This document shows positions 25,086 through 34,897 of a stretch of 64,000 nt of DNA, piece after piece (the first letter of the stretch is position 1; each line of letters opens with the position of its first letter). Where the stretch lies: contig CACMXJ010000001.1 of NCBI GenBank assembly GCA_902617625.1, forward strand, positions 77,001 to 141,000. The letters run 5' to 3'. The stretch comes from an uncultured Pelagibacteraceae bacterium. GTDB taxonomy: Bacteria; Pseudomonadota; Alphaproteobacteria; Pelagibacterales; Pelagibacteraceae. The notes under the pieces are model-generated. The model ran no database searches, was not told the DNA's origin, and saw only the letters and a list, made by a program, of their open reading frames with translations. A program made the position numbers and the translations under genes.

Positions 25086-26524
25086 TAAGCTACTTTTGTT
25101 TTTTTCAATTGCATATTTTCTAAATATGTTTTCATAGAAGAAGCTGCATCTCTCCCATCTTTGATTGCCCATACTACTAACGACGCTCCTCTTACAATAT
25201 CTCCTGCAGCAAAAACACCTTCTAGATTTGTTTCCATCGTATTGAAATCAGTTTTAATTGTTCCCCATTTTGTTACTTGTAACTCTTGCGCATCAAATAA
25301 TAATGGTAAATTTTCTGGATCAAATCCAAGAGCTTTGATTACCATATCGGCTTTCACCATAAATTCTGAGCCTTCTTTAATTTCTGGTTTTCGTCTTCCT
25401 GATTCATCTGGTTCACCTAATTCAATTTGATTAACAACTAAATTTTCGATTTTATTTTTTCCCTTAAATTCTTTTGGACTAGAAAGCCAAACAAATTCTA
25501 CACCCTCTTCCTCAGCATTTGCAACTTCTCTAGCAGATCCAGGCATATTTTCTTTATCTCTTCTATATAAACATTTTACCGACTTTGCTTTTTGTCTTAC
25601 TGAAGTTCTTACACAATCCATTGCTGTGTCACCGCCACCTATCACAACAACATCTTTTCCTTCAGCGTTTAAAATTCCTTTATCAAATAACTCTACTTTA
25701 TCTCCTAAGCCTTTTTTATTTGATGCTGTCAAAAACTCCATTGCAGGAAAAATATTACCTAAATCATTACCAGGTAATTCAACTTCTCTTGGTTTATATA
25801 CACCCGTCGCTATTAAAATTGCATCATGTTTTTTTCGCAACTGTTCTAAAGTTGCATCTTTACCAACTTCAAAATTTTGAATAAATTTTATCCCACCATC
25901 CTTTAACAACTTTGTTCTTCGCTCAACTACATGTTTTTCAAGTTTAAAATTTGGAATTCCATAAATTAATAATCCACCTGCGCGATCATATCGATCATAA
26001 ACAGTAATTTTATATCCATTTTTCCTTAGCTGTTCAGCGGCTGCCAATCCTGCGGGACCGGCGCCAATTATTCCAACGCTTTGGTCTTTTTCATGTTTTA
26101 GAGAAATTGGTTTAACCCAGCCTTGTTCCCACGCTTTATCATTAATATATTTCTCAACTGAACCAATAGTAACTGTTCCGTGTCCTGATTTTTCAATAAC
26201 GCAGTTACCTTCACACAATCTGTCCTGAGGACAAATTCTTCCACACACTTCTGGCATATTGTTAGTGCTTTGAGATAATTCGTAGGCCTCTTTTAATCTT
26301 CCCTCAGCTGTAAGTTTTAACCAATCTGGAATATTGTTGCTTAATGGACAATGCACTTGGCAAAATGGAACTCCGCATTGAGAACATCTGCTTGATTGCT
26401 CTTCAGCTTTTTTAGTTAAAAACTCGTCATAGATCTCATTAAAATCCTCTTTTCTTGTGCCGATCTTTCTTTTAGGTGGAGTTTGTTGACCTATTTTCAC
26501 AAATTTTAACATTTTATCAGTCAT
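25085..26524 (-). CDS. gltD: Glutamate synthase small subunit
   Basis: CSQCGVPFCQVHCPL, CPQDRLCEGNCV, GAGPAGLAAAEQLRKNGY motifs. Confidence 0.95.
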   Translation of the reverse strand: MTDKMLKFVKIGQQTPPKRKIGTRKEDFNEIYDEFLTKKAEEQSSRCSQCGVPFCQVHCPLSNNIPDWLKLTAEGRLKEAYELSQSTNNMPEVCGRICPQDRLCEGNCVIEKSGHGTVTIGSVEKYINDKAWEQGWVKPISLKHEKDQSVGIIGAGPAGLAAAEQLRKNGYKITVYDRYDRAGGLLIYGIPNFKLEKHVVERRTKLLKDGGIKFIQNFEVGKDATLEQLRKKHDAILIATGVYKPREVELPGNDLGNIFPAMEFLTASNKKGLGDKVELFDKGILNAEGKDVVVIGGGDTAMDCVRTSVRQKAKSVKCLYRRDKENMPGSAREVANAEEEGVEFVWLSSPKEFKGKNKIENLVVNQIELGEPDESGRRKPEIKEGSEFMVKADMVIKALGFDPENLPLLFDAQELQVTKWGTIKTDFNTMETNLEGVFAAGDIVRGASLVVWAIKDGRDAASSMKTYLENMQLKKTKVA

Positions 26525-26546
26525 AGAATCTTTAAATTTTTGGCAA

Positions 26547-26552
26547 ATTATA
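26547..26552 (-). promoter_or_regulatory. Putative -10 box (TATAAT) for gltD-gltB
   Basis: Minus strand acaatgTATAATttgcc, about 25 nt before the gltD start; -35 is poor. Confidence 0.5.
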
Positions 26553-26580
26553 CATTGTTTTTAGCAATAAAAGTATTATT

Positions 26581-26601
26581 TAGGTCAATAATCATGACCT
26601 A
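26581..26601. promoter_or_regulatory. Inverted repeat TAGGTCA-N7-TGACCTA upstream of gltD
   Basis: Perfect 7-bp arms with 7-nt spacer, centred about 50 nt upstream of the inferred gltD start of transcription. Confidence 0.5.
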
Positions 26602-26707
26602 TAATTAACTTTATTTAGCATAAAATGTGAGAAATTTATTTTTTGCATACCTATTATGATTAAATCGAATTGTTTAAAATGAATATTTTTTAAGTTACGA
26701 CATCTTT

Positions 26708-27487
26708 ATGCTTCAAGATTTTATAGAAATACTAATTCTTTCTGCAGTCCAGGGAATTTCTGAATTTTTACCTATTAGCTCTTCAGCCCATCTGATCTTA
26801 ATATCAAATTTTTATGATTTTAGCTCAAGCTCTTTATTCATTGATATTGGTCTGCACTTGGGTTCTTTATTTGCAATAATCTATTACTTTAAAAAAGATT
26901 TACTAAATTTAAGAAACAATCAAAAATTATTGGTTTTGATTTTAGTTGGATCAATACCTCTTATAATTTTTGGATATATAATATATTCGATCGAAATAAT
27001 TAATCTTTTAAGAAATATAGAAATTATTGCATGGACAACTCTATTTTTTGGTTTAGTCCTATTTTTATCAGATAAAAGAGATACTGATCAAAATATATCA
27101 ACCAACTTAAATATAAAATCAATATTATTCATAGGTTTATTTCAAATTTTAGCACTCATACCTGGTGTGAGTAGAGCTGGAATAACTTTAACAGCAGCTC
27201 GATTTCTAGAATTTAACAGAGTTGATTCAAGTAAAATCGCCTTTTTATTATCTATACCCGCGTTAGCAGGGGCAAGTTTTTTAGGTCTTCAAGATGCTGT
27301 ACAACAGTCTACTGAATTTAATTATTTATTATTAATTGCAGTTACTCTTTCTTTTATCTTCTCATTTATCACAGTCAAGTATTTTATAAGATATGTAAGG
27401 AATTTCTCTTTAACCGTGTTCGTAATTTATAGAATTATTATTGCTTTAGTTTTATTATTGATAATTTATTTTCCTCATCAAGGGTAA
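26708..27487 (+). CDS. uppP: Undecaprenyl-diphosphatase
   Basis: AVQGISEFLPISSSAHLIL and ALIPGVSRAGITLTAARFL motifs, multi-TM. Confidence 0.94.
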   Translation: MLQDFIEILILSAVQGISEFLPISSSAHLILISNFYDFSSSSLFIDIGLHLGSLFAIIYYFKKDLLNLRNNQKLLVLILVGSIPLIIFGYIIYSIEIINLLRNIEIIAWTTLFFGLVLFLSDKRDTDQNISTNLNIKSILFIGLFQILALIPGVSRAGITLTAARFLEFNRVDSSKIAFLLSIPALAGASFLGLQDAVQQSTEFNYLLLIAVTLSFIFSFITVKYFIRYVRNFSLTVFVIYRIIIALVLLLIIYFPHQG

Positions 27488-28363
27488 TAATTGAGAAATT
27501 AAAACACCACACAATATGAATAAGCACCCTAACATATTATTAAAATCTAAAATTTGACTTAATAAAAACCATGCTGCGATAGTTGCAAATACGCCTTCTA
27601 ATGAAAAAATTATGGCTGCTGGTGCAGGTGTTATGTTTTTTTGAGCGTAAATTTGTAAAACGAATGCAAAACCACCTGATAAAATTCCTGCATAGAGTAT
27701 GGAGTCTATCTCGTTGAGAATATTTTCAATTACAAATTCTTCATAAATCAAACCAATGATAAAAGAAAATAAAGCCACTAATAAAGTTTGGATTGCACCT
27801 AATGTTAAGGGTAAGTTATATGTTTTAACAATCATTCCAGTAAATATGATGTGAGTACTCCAGAATAATGCTCCAAGAATAACCAACGTGTCTCCAAGTC
27901 TAACTGTAGCATCATAAAAATTGGTTAAAAGATATCCGCCAATTAAACATAAAATAACTGAAGGCCATACGCTCCAATGTAATGATTCTCTCTTAAATAT
28001 AAAAATAATAATTGGTACCATCGGTACATAAAAAATCGTAAAGAAGGCAGCATTTGCTACATCTGTGTAAAGCAGAGCTACTTGTTGCAATGCTGATCCT
28101 AAAAATAATGATAATCCTATTAAAAAAGATAGAATAACAAAATATCTAAAACCAGTTTTAAATTCTAATTTAAATTTTTTAGTCTCAAATAACAATGCTA
28201 AAGGAAGAATTGCCAAAAAACCCACAAAAAATCTTACTGCATTAAATGTAAACGGACCAATATCATCCATGCCAGTGTCTTGAGCAATAAATGTAGTTCC
28301 CCAAATAAATGTACACAGCAAAGCACTTAACAATGAAACGCTTTTAGACATAATTTTTATCAA
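27455..28363 (-). CDS. EamA/DMT-family transporter
   Basis: Ten-TM pattern with FIWGTTFIAQ and LEGVFATIAAWFLL repeats. Confidence 0.85.
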   Translation of the reverse strand: MIKIMSKSVSLLSALLCTFIWGTTFIAQDTGMDDIGPFTFNAVRFFVGFLAILPLALLFETKKFKLEFKTGFRYFVILSFLIGLSLFLGSALQQVALLYTDVANAAFFTIFYVPMVPIIIFIFKRESLHWSVWPSVILCLIGGYLLTNFYDATVRLGDTLVILGALFWSTHIIFTGMIVKTYNLPLTLGAIQTLLVALFSFIIGLIYEEFVIENILNEIDSILYAGILSGGFAFVLQIYAQKNITPAPAAIIFSLEGVFATIAAWFLLSQILDFNNMLGCLFILCGVLISQLLPLMRKINYQ

Positions 28364-29625
28364 ACGGCTAACTTATAAGCAAAATTTTTACCAAGATTTT
28401 CTTTTAAATCATTATTAAATCGAGCTGCCTCCGCACCATCAATAATTCTATGATCATAAGACAGTGAAAGTGGCAACATAGTACGCGTTACAAATTTTCC
28501 ATTCATGAATACTTGTTTTTTTTCAGCTCTTCCTACTCCTAAGATAGCAACTTCAGGATAATTTATAATTGGGGTAAAAAAAGATCCCCCTATTCCCCCT
28601 AGGCTAGTTATCGTCATAGAACCTCCGAATAACTCTTTCTTATCAATTTTAAGATCTCTACATTGCTGACTGATTTTTTTTAATTCTGTGCTTATTAAAG
28701 AAATATTTTTATTATCCGCATTTCTTAATTTAGGAACCATTAAACCATGTGGTGTATCCACTGCTATGCCAATATGATAATACTTTTTAACAGTCATTTT
28801 ACCGTTTTCAATTAGATCGATTGAGGTATTAAAATTTGGAAATTTTTTTAATGATGTTGTTAATGCTTTTACGATGAAAGCTAAAGGTGTAATTTTTTTT
28901 TTTTCACCGGTATATACGTCCGTAAGAGAAGTTCTAAATTCCTCTAATTCGGTTATATCAGCTTCATCATGATTGGTTACATGTGGAATTTTTGTCCAAG
29001 AGTTCATTAAATATTTTGACGACAACTTTTTCACTCTGGGAATGTCTTTAATATCTACTTCTCCAAAATCTGAATGGGAATACTCTAGTTCAATTTTTTG
29101 CTCAGTTTTATTTTGATCCTTGAAACTTTTATCAGATTTAGTTGCAACAAATAACTTTACATCACTCTCGGTAACCCTGCCTTGTCTTTCACTACCTGGG
29201 ACTTTGTTAATATTAACTCCAAGTTCTCTCGCAAATTTTCTAACTTTTGGTGAAGCAGAAGCTTTTGTGGAAAAATCTTTAATTATTATATTTTCAGATT
29301 CATCGGTTTTTTTTATATCATTTTTTTTTATTTCTTTTGGTAATTGACTTTTTGGTGATTCTTGAACACTTGTTTCTTTTATTTCTTTCTCACTTTCAAT
29401 TTCAATAATTTTATCACCTTCCGATACCTTGTCTCCAATTTTAACATTCAAAGAAATTATGGTTCCATCATCAGAGGATGGTATTTCCACACTTGATTTA
29501 TCACTTTCTATAGTTATCAGTGGATCATTCTTTTTTATTTTTTGACCTTTTTTAATTAAAACTTCGATGACTTCCACATCTTTGAATTCACCAATATTTG
29601 GAACTTTTATATCCTTCTTTGACAT
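28360..29625 (-). CDS. aceF: Dihydrolipoamide acetyltransferase (E2 of pyruvate dehydrogenase), one lipoyl domain
   Basis: Lipoyl domain ITIESDKSSVEIPS, peripheral subunit-binding domain KVRKFARELGVNINKVPGSERQGRVTESDV, catalytic LSYDHRIIDGAEAARF. Confidence 0.93.
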   Translation of the reverse strand: MSKKDIKVPNIGEFKDVEVIEVLIKKGQKIKKNDPLITIESDKSSVEIPSSDDGTIISLNVKIGDKVSEGDKIIEIESEKEIKETSVQESPKSQLPKEIKKNDIKKTDESENIIIKDFSTKASASPKVRKFARELGVNINKVPGSERQGRVTESDVKLFVATKSDKSFKDQNKTEQKIELEYSHSDFGEVDIKDIPRVKKLSSKYLMNSWTKIPHVTNHDEADITELEEFRTSLTDVYTGEKKKITPLAFIVKALTTSLKKFPNFNTSIDLIENGKMTVKKYYHIGIAVDTPHGLMVPKLRNADNKNISLISTELKKISQQCRDLKIDKKELFGGSMTITSLGGIGGSFFTPIINYPEVAILGVGRAEKKQVFMNGKFVTRTMLPLSLSYDHRIIDGAEAARFNNDLKENLGKNFAYKLAV

Positions 29626-32600
29626 TATAATTTTGTCGGCATTGGTTTATCTTTATCAATTCGATACTTCTTTATTGCCTCTTGAGCATATTTAGATGCA
29701 ATTAATTGTTCTTTAGCTAAAACACTTAGTCCATATGCAACTACATGTTCTTTATCAACCTCAAAGAACTTCCTCAAATTTTTTCTGGTATCACTTCGAC
29801 CAAATCCATCTGTTCCTAACGAGTAAAAGCTCTTGTTAATATAAGGTCTAATTTGGTCTGAATTCATCCTCATATAATCTGATGCAGCCAAAATTGGACC
29901 TTCAGTTTTGCCTAAACAGCTTTCAACATATGATTTTTTTGGTTCTTTTTCAGGATTTAATAAATTATATCTTTCTACCTCTAAGCCATCTCTTCTTAAT
30001 TCATTGAAACTAGTTACGCTCCAAACTTCACTGTCAATTTGATATTCCTTTTGTAGAATCTCCGCACCAGCTATCATTTCTCTTAAAATTGTGCCTGATC
30101 CTAGGAATTGAATTTTGGTTTTTTTATATTTGTTAAATTCTTTAATTTTATACATTCCTTTTAAAATGCCTTCTTCACACGATTTTTCAGTTGGCATTGC
30201 AGGATGAGGATAATTTTCGTTCATTGTTGTAATGTAATAAAAAATATTTTCTTTCTTCTCATGCATTCTTTTCAATCCTTCTCTAAAGATTGTTGCAAGT
30301 TCATAATGAAATGTTGGATCATAAGACTTACAGTTTGGAATAGTTGATGCCATCAAATGACTATGTCCATCTTGATGTTGTAAACCTTCTCCTGCCAATG
30401 TTGTTCTTCCAGCAGTGGCACCAATTAAAAACCCTCTTGATTGACTGTCTGCTCCTGCCCAAGCAAAGTCACCTATTCTCTGAAAACCAAACATTGAGTA
30501 AAAAAGATAGATAGGGATCATTTCAATATCATGATTTGTGTAAGAAGTACCTGCAGCAATCCATGAAGACATTGCCCCTGCCTCGTTAATTCCTTCCTCT
30601 AAAACTTGTCCACTTTTTTCTTCTCTATATGAACTTAATTGTGCCGAGTCCTCAGGTTCATATTTTTGTCCTTCATGAGCATAAATACCGATTTTTTGAA
30701 AAAAACCCTCCATACCAAATGTTCTCGCCTCATCAGGAATGATTGGTACTAATCTTGAAGCAACATTTTTATCTCTAAGAAGATTGGTAAGCATTCTTAC
30801 TAATGCCATCGTAGTAGACATTTCTTTTTTACCTGTTGATTCTTTCATATTGTCAAAAATGGTTTTTGGGGGAGCTTTAATAGGTTTTGCATACGTAGTT
30901 CTCTCTGGGATAAATCCTCCCAATTGAAGTCTTCTTTCTTTAATATATTTTATTTCAGGTGAGTTTTGATCTGGCTTGTAATACTCAATATTTTGTACCT
31001 GTTTATCAGTTAGAGGAACATCAAACCTGTCTCTGTAATACATCAAGTCGTCTATATCTAATTTTTTAGTTTGATGTGTTGTATTTACGCTCTCACCACT
31101 TTTGCCCATTCCATAACCCTTTATAGTTTTAGCAATTACAACTGTTGGGCTTCCAATATTTTTTGAGGCTTTATCATAAGCTGCAAAAACTTTGTGAGGA
31201 TCATGTCCACCTCTATTTAATCTCCATATATCTTTGTCTGAAAGGTTTGAGATTAACTCTTTAGTTTCAGGATACTTACCAAAAAACTTTTCTCGCACAT
31301 AAGCTCCATTTCTTGCTTTCATAGCTTGATATTCACCATCAACAGTTTCATTCATAACTTTAATTAAATGACCAGTTTTATCGTTAGCCAATAGCGGATC
31401 CCAATAGGAACCCCAAATTACTTTGATAACATTCCATCCAGCTCCTCTAAAAATACCCTCTAATTCTTGTATGATTTTTCCATTACCCCTCACAGGTCCG
31501 TCCAATCTTTGAAGGTTACAATTGATCACGAATATTAGATTATCCAATTTTTCTCTTGCTGCTAAACCAATTGCCCCTAAAGACTCTGGCTCGTCCATTT
31601 CCCCATCTCCTAAGAAAGCCCAAACTTTTCGTCCCTCATCTTTGATGAGACCCCTGTTAATTAAATATTTCATATATCTTGCTTGATAGATAGCTAACAT
31701 TGGTCCTAAACCCATTGAGACTGTTGGAAATTGCCAAAAGTTTGGCATCAACCAAGGATGTGGGTAAGATGATAAACCTCCTGGATTAACTTCTTGTCTA
31801 AAACTATCTAATTGTTTTTCATTAAGTCTTCCCTCAAGAAATGCTCTTGCGTACATACCTGGAGCGCTATGTCCTTGAAAATAAATTAAGTCTCCTCCAA
31901 ATTTATTGTTTTTTGCTCTCCAAAAATGATTCATTCCTACATCATAAAGCGTAGCCGCAGATGCAAATGTTCCAATATGTCCTCCAAGTTCAGGAAATTT
32001 TTTATTTGCGCGAACTACCATTGCTGCGGAATTCCATCTTATCAATGACCGAATTCTTCTTTCAATATTTTGATCACCATTTGATTTTTTCTCTTCATTT
32101 ACTGGAATTGTATTTATATATGGTGTGTTTTGTGTGTAGGGAATATTTGCACCCTCCATATAAGCTTTATTAATTAATTCCTTTATTAAATAATGAGCTC
32201 TTTGATTTCCATCTTTTTCAATTACTGCAGTAAGTGATTCTAACCATTCACTAGTTTCTAATGGATCAATATCGCTGTCATTAACTACTTGAATTATTTC
32301 TGGTTTTTTTCTCTCAATATTATTTGTATGGATGATTTGCTCTTGTTTTTTTTCTAATGATTTTTCTGCTTCTTTAATCAAATTTTCTGTGTCTTTTGGA
32401 ATAGTTTTTGTTGTAGAGTGTTCTTCATTTGACCCTGAAATATTCAAAATTAAATCACCTTTTGAAACTTTATCACCTACTTTAACTTTTATTGTCTCGA
32501 TTATGCCTGATAACGTTGAAGGTATTTCAACACTCGATTTATCACTTTCTATGGTAACTACTGGATCGTTCTTGGCAATTTTTTGCCCTTCTTTGACAAG

Positions 32601-32663
32601 CAATTCAATGACCTCTACATTTTCAAAGTCACCTATATCAGGTACTAATAGTTTTTTGCTCAT
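29625..32663 (-). CDS. aceE: Pyruvate dehydrogenase E1 (homodimeric type) with an N-terminal lipoyl domain
   Basis: Residues 1-80 are a lipoyl domain (VTIESDKSSVEIPS); from about residue 130 typical AceE (FQGHSAPGMYARAFLEGRL, FLGDGEMDEPESLGAI, NLQRLDGPVRGNGKIIQELEG). Confidence 0.93.
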   Translation of the reverse strand: MSKKLLVPDIGDFENVEVIELLVKEGQKIAKNDPVVTIESDKSSVEIPSTLSGIIETIKVKVGDKVSKGDLILNISGSNEEHSTTKTIPKDTENLIKEAEKSLEKKQEQIIHTNNIERKKPEIIQVVNDSDIDPLETSEWLESLTAVIEKDGNQRAHYLIKELINKAYMEGANIPYTQNTPYINTIPVNEEKKSNGDQNIERRIRSLIRWNSAAMVVRANKKFPELGGHIGTFASAATLYDVGMNHFWRAKNNKFGGDLIYFQGHSAPGMYARAFLEGRLNEKQLDSFRQEVNPGGLSSYPHPWLMPNFWQFPTVSMGLGPMLAIYQARYMKYLINRGLIKDEGRKVWAFLGDGEMDEPESLGAIGLAAREKLDNLIFVINCNLQRLDGPVRGNGKIIQELEGIFRGAGWNVIKVIWGSYWDPLLANDKTGHLIKVMNETVDGEYQAMKARNGAYVREKFFGKYPETKELISNLSDKDIWRLNRGGHDPHKVFAAYDKASKNIGSPTVVIAKTIKGYGMGKSGESVNTTHQTKKLDIDDLMYYRDRFDVPLTDKQVQNIEYYKPDQNSPEIKYIKERRLQLGGFIPERTTYAKPIKAPPKTIFDNMKESTGKKEMSTTMALVRMLTNLLRDKNVASRLVPIIPDEARTFGMEGFFQKIGIYAHEGQKYEPEDSAQLSSYREEKSGQVLEEGINEAGAMSSWIAAGTSYTNHDIEMIPIYLFYSMFGFQRIGDFAWAGADSQSRGFLIGATAGRTTLAGEGLQHQDGHSHLMASTIPNCKSYDPTFHYELATIFREGLKRMHEKKENIFYYITTMNENYPHPAMPTEKSCEEGILKGMYKIKEFNKYKKTKIQFLGSGTILREMIAGAEILQKEYQIDSEVWSVTSFNELRRDGLEVERYNLLNPEKEPKKSYVESCLGKTEGPILAASDYMRMNSDQIRPYINKSFYSLGTDGFGRSDTRKNLRKFFEVDKEHVVAYGLSVLAKEQLIASKYAQEAIKKYRIDKDKPMPTKL

Positions 32664-32762
32664 TTAGTATTTAGATCTTATACACTATATAATTTTACTT
32701 AATTGCTAATTTTAACACATTCTGCACAATTTTTTGACACTCTTCTGAAGTATCCTTTAAAA

Positions 32763-32879
32763 ATGATTAAAAAGTTATTAAATACACTTTTACGACCAAA
32801 AGAAAGTACTTACATTGATGCTAAAATTTGGATACAAAAAATTCTACTTGAAGAGAAATTTAAAAAAATTAATTCTTAA
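32763..32879 (+). CDS. Putative 38-aa small protein MIKKLLNTLLRPKESTYIDAKIWIQKILLEEKFKKINS
   Basis: Short ORF in the gap upstream of aceE and convergent with the thiolase gene; absent from the ORF track. Confidence 0.35.
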   Translation: MIKKLLNTLLRPKESTYIDAKIWIQKILLEEKFKKINS

Positions 32880-34051
32880 ATTCTCTCAATACATATAGCT
32901 ATACCCATTCCGCCACCTATGCATAGTGTGGCGCAACCTTTATTCTTTTTCTGTTTTATCATTTCATGAATGAGAGTGACTAATATTCTGGCACCTGATG
33001 CTCCTATAGGATGACCTAAAGCTATAGCTCCTCCATTAACATTAACTTTATTCTCATCAATTTTTAACTCACGTATTACTGCAATACTTTGAGCGGCAAA
33101 AGCTTCATTAATTTCAAAAAGATCTATATCATTTAAATTCCAGTTTGCTTTTTTAACTGCTTCACGTACAGCCTCAATTGGTCCTAGACCCATCAGAGTT
33201 GGATCAACTCCAACTGAGGCCCATGAGATTATCTTTACTAAAGGTTGAATTGATCTTTTTTTTGCCTCTTCAAAGGTTGTTAATAATAAAGCGGCAGCAC
33301 CATCATTAATTCCTGATGAGTTTCCAGGTGTCACAGTCCCGTCTTTTAAAAATACGGCTTTTAGCCTGCTTAAATCTGATTTAGTAAGATCTTTTCTTGG
33401 ATGTTCATCTTTCTCAAGATTGATACCAGATTGATTTATTTTAATTAGTTCTTCCTTAAATCTATTAGTGTTAATTGCAGTTTCTGTTTTTTTTTGAGAA
33501 TTTAACGCAAAGTCATCTTGTTCAACTCGTGAAATATTAAATTTCTTTGCAACATTTTCAGCAGTTACACCCATATGATAATTATTAAATGCATCTATCA
33601 ATCCGTCATTTATCATTGTATCTATCAAATGTTCTTCTAAAATTTTTTTACTATCCCGGTAAAAAATTGAATGTGGGGCTAATGACATGTTTTCTTGTCC
33701 ACCAGAAATTACATTTTTTACCTCTCCTAATTTAATTGATTGATAACCTGAGATTACAGCTCTAAGTCCAGAGCCACAAACCTGATTTACTATGTGGGCT
33801 GGTTTAGAAATATTTATACCTGCATTTATCGCAGCCTGTCTTGCAGGATTTTGGCCTCCACCAGCTGTAAGTACTTGACCCATAATAACCTCATCAATAT
33901 CGTCTTTATCTAATTTACTTTTTCTTAAAATTTCCCTAATAACAATAGATCCCAACTTATCAGCACTTAATTCTTTAAGGGATCCTTTATAAGCTCCAAT
34001 AGGAGTTCTAATAGCCTCCACAACTACAACTTCATTCATTGAATTATTCAT
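32876..34051 (-). CDS. Acetyl-CoA C-acetyltransferase (thiolase)
   Basis: NQVCGSGLRAVISGYQSI, NVNGGAIALGHPIGASGARIL, LCIGGGMGIA. Confidence 0.94.
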   Translation of the reverse strand: MNNSMNEVVVVEAIRTPIGAYKGSLKELSADKLGSIVIREILRKSKLDKDDIDEVIMGQVLTAGGGQNPARQAAINAGINISKPAHIVNQVCGSGLRAVISGYQSIKLGEVKNVISGGQENMSLAPHSIFYRDSKKILEEHLIDTMINDGLIDAFNNYHMGVTAENVAKKFNISRVEQDDFALNSQKKTETAINTNRFKEELIKINQSGINLEKDEHPRKDLTKSDLSRLKAVFLKDGTVTPGNSSGINDGAAALLLTTFEEAKKRSIQPLVKIISWASVGVDPTLMGLGPIEAVREAVKKANWNLNDIDLFEINEAFAAQSIAVIRELKIDENKVNVNGGAIALGHPIGASGARILVTLIHEMIKQKKNKGCATLCIGGGMGIAICIERI

Positions 34052-34123
34052 AATAATTTAAATTTATCTTAGAATTAAAATACACTAAAAAATGATATAG
34101 AATAATATATAAAATTTAAAAAT

Positions 34124-34200
34124 GCGCCTGTAGCTCAACTGGATAGAGCGCTTGGCTACGGACCAGGAGGTTCTGGGTTCGACTCCTAGCAGGCGCACCA
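34124..34200 (+). tRNA. tRNA-Arg (anticodon ACG), CCA encoded
   Basis: gcgcctgtagctcaactggatagagcgcttggctacggaccaggaggttctgggttcgactcctagcaggcgcacca cloverleaf. Confidence 0.97.
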
Positions 34201-34215
34201 TTAATAAGATAAATT

Positions 34216-34314
34216 ATGATGAAATGGCTAATCAAATCCTCTCTTCAAATGTCTGTTATTTATTTTTTTATAATTATTCTTATAGTTTTACTTATTTTAA
34301 CTTTTATACTTTAA
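34216..34314 (+). CDS. Putative 32-aa single-TM peptide MMKWLIKSSLQMSVIYFFIIILIVLLILTFIL
   Basis: ORF between tRNA-Arg and the thioesterase gene; hydrophobic helix; absent from track. Confidence 0.4.
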   Translation: MMKWLIKSSLQMSVIYFFIIILIVLLILTFIL

Positions 34315-34320
34315 CAAATT

Positions 34321-34725
34321 ATGTCTAATTTATTTGAACAAATCAGTTTAAAGCATGGTTTTATGAAACATAATGGTGGTGTTATGTTTAGAAATATCTC
34401 TGAAAGTGAATATGAATTTAAATCAGTTATTAATGAAAATCATTTGAACGCAGCAGGCATTACTCATGGAGGATATTTGGCAGCTTTGATAGACGCTGGA
34501 GCAGGAACTGCAGCACATCGTAGTGCCGAAAATGCACCATGTGTAACAATTTCATTAGATCTTAAATATATCGGTGCTTCAAAAATTGGCGATGAAATTA
34601 TAGGGCATGTAAAAATTTTAAAAAAAACGAAAACTTTAGTATTTTTATTTTGTGAATTAAAATGTAATAACAAAATAATTACATCTGCTTCTGGAGTTTG
34701 GAAAATTCTTAAAAATAAGTCTTAA
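34321..34725 (+). CDS. PaaI-family (hotdog) thioesterase
   Basis: NAAGITHGGYLAALIDAGAGTAAHRS...VTISLDLKYIGASKIGDEI. Confidence 0.85.
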   Translation: MSNLFEQISLKHGFMKHNGGVMFRNISESEYEFKSVINENHLNAAGITHGGYLAALIDAGAGTAAHRSAENAPCVTISLDLKYIGASKIGDEIIGHVKILKKTKTLVFLFCELKCNNKIITSASGVWKILKNKS

Positions 34726-34897
34726 GATTTAGTATTTGAGGTAATTTGGACAATAGATCGTATTATGTTAAACTATCCTCTCAATAACTTGAAATGAGAA
34801 CTTTTTATAGAACGATTCGGTCATGTTTTAGTCTATTTTTGTTCTTCAAGAGCAACTACATCTTGTAGGTAAAATATTTAAGATACCAAAGATAGAA

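Noticed and set aside
25086-25172. N-terminal extension of gltB (MGNQRWERCSFFYENIF...)
   Set aside because: It lies inside gltD in another frame; the TAATG overlap gives a natural start at 25085.
25585-25884. Two overlapping plus-strand ORFs antisense to gltD (99 and 84 aa)
   Set aside because: No recognisable domain and fully antisense to a conserved gene; treated as shadow ORFs.
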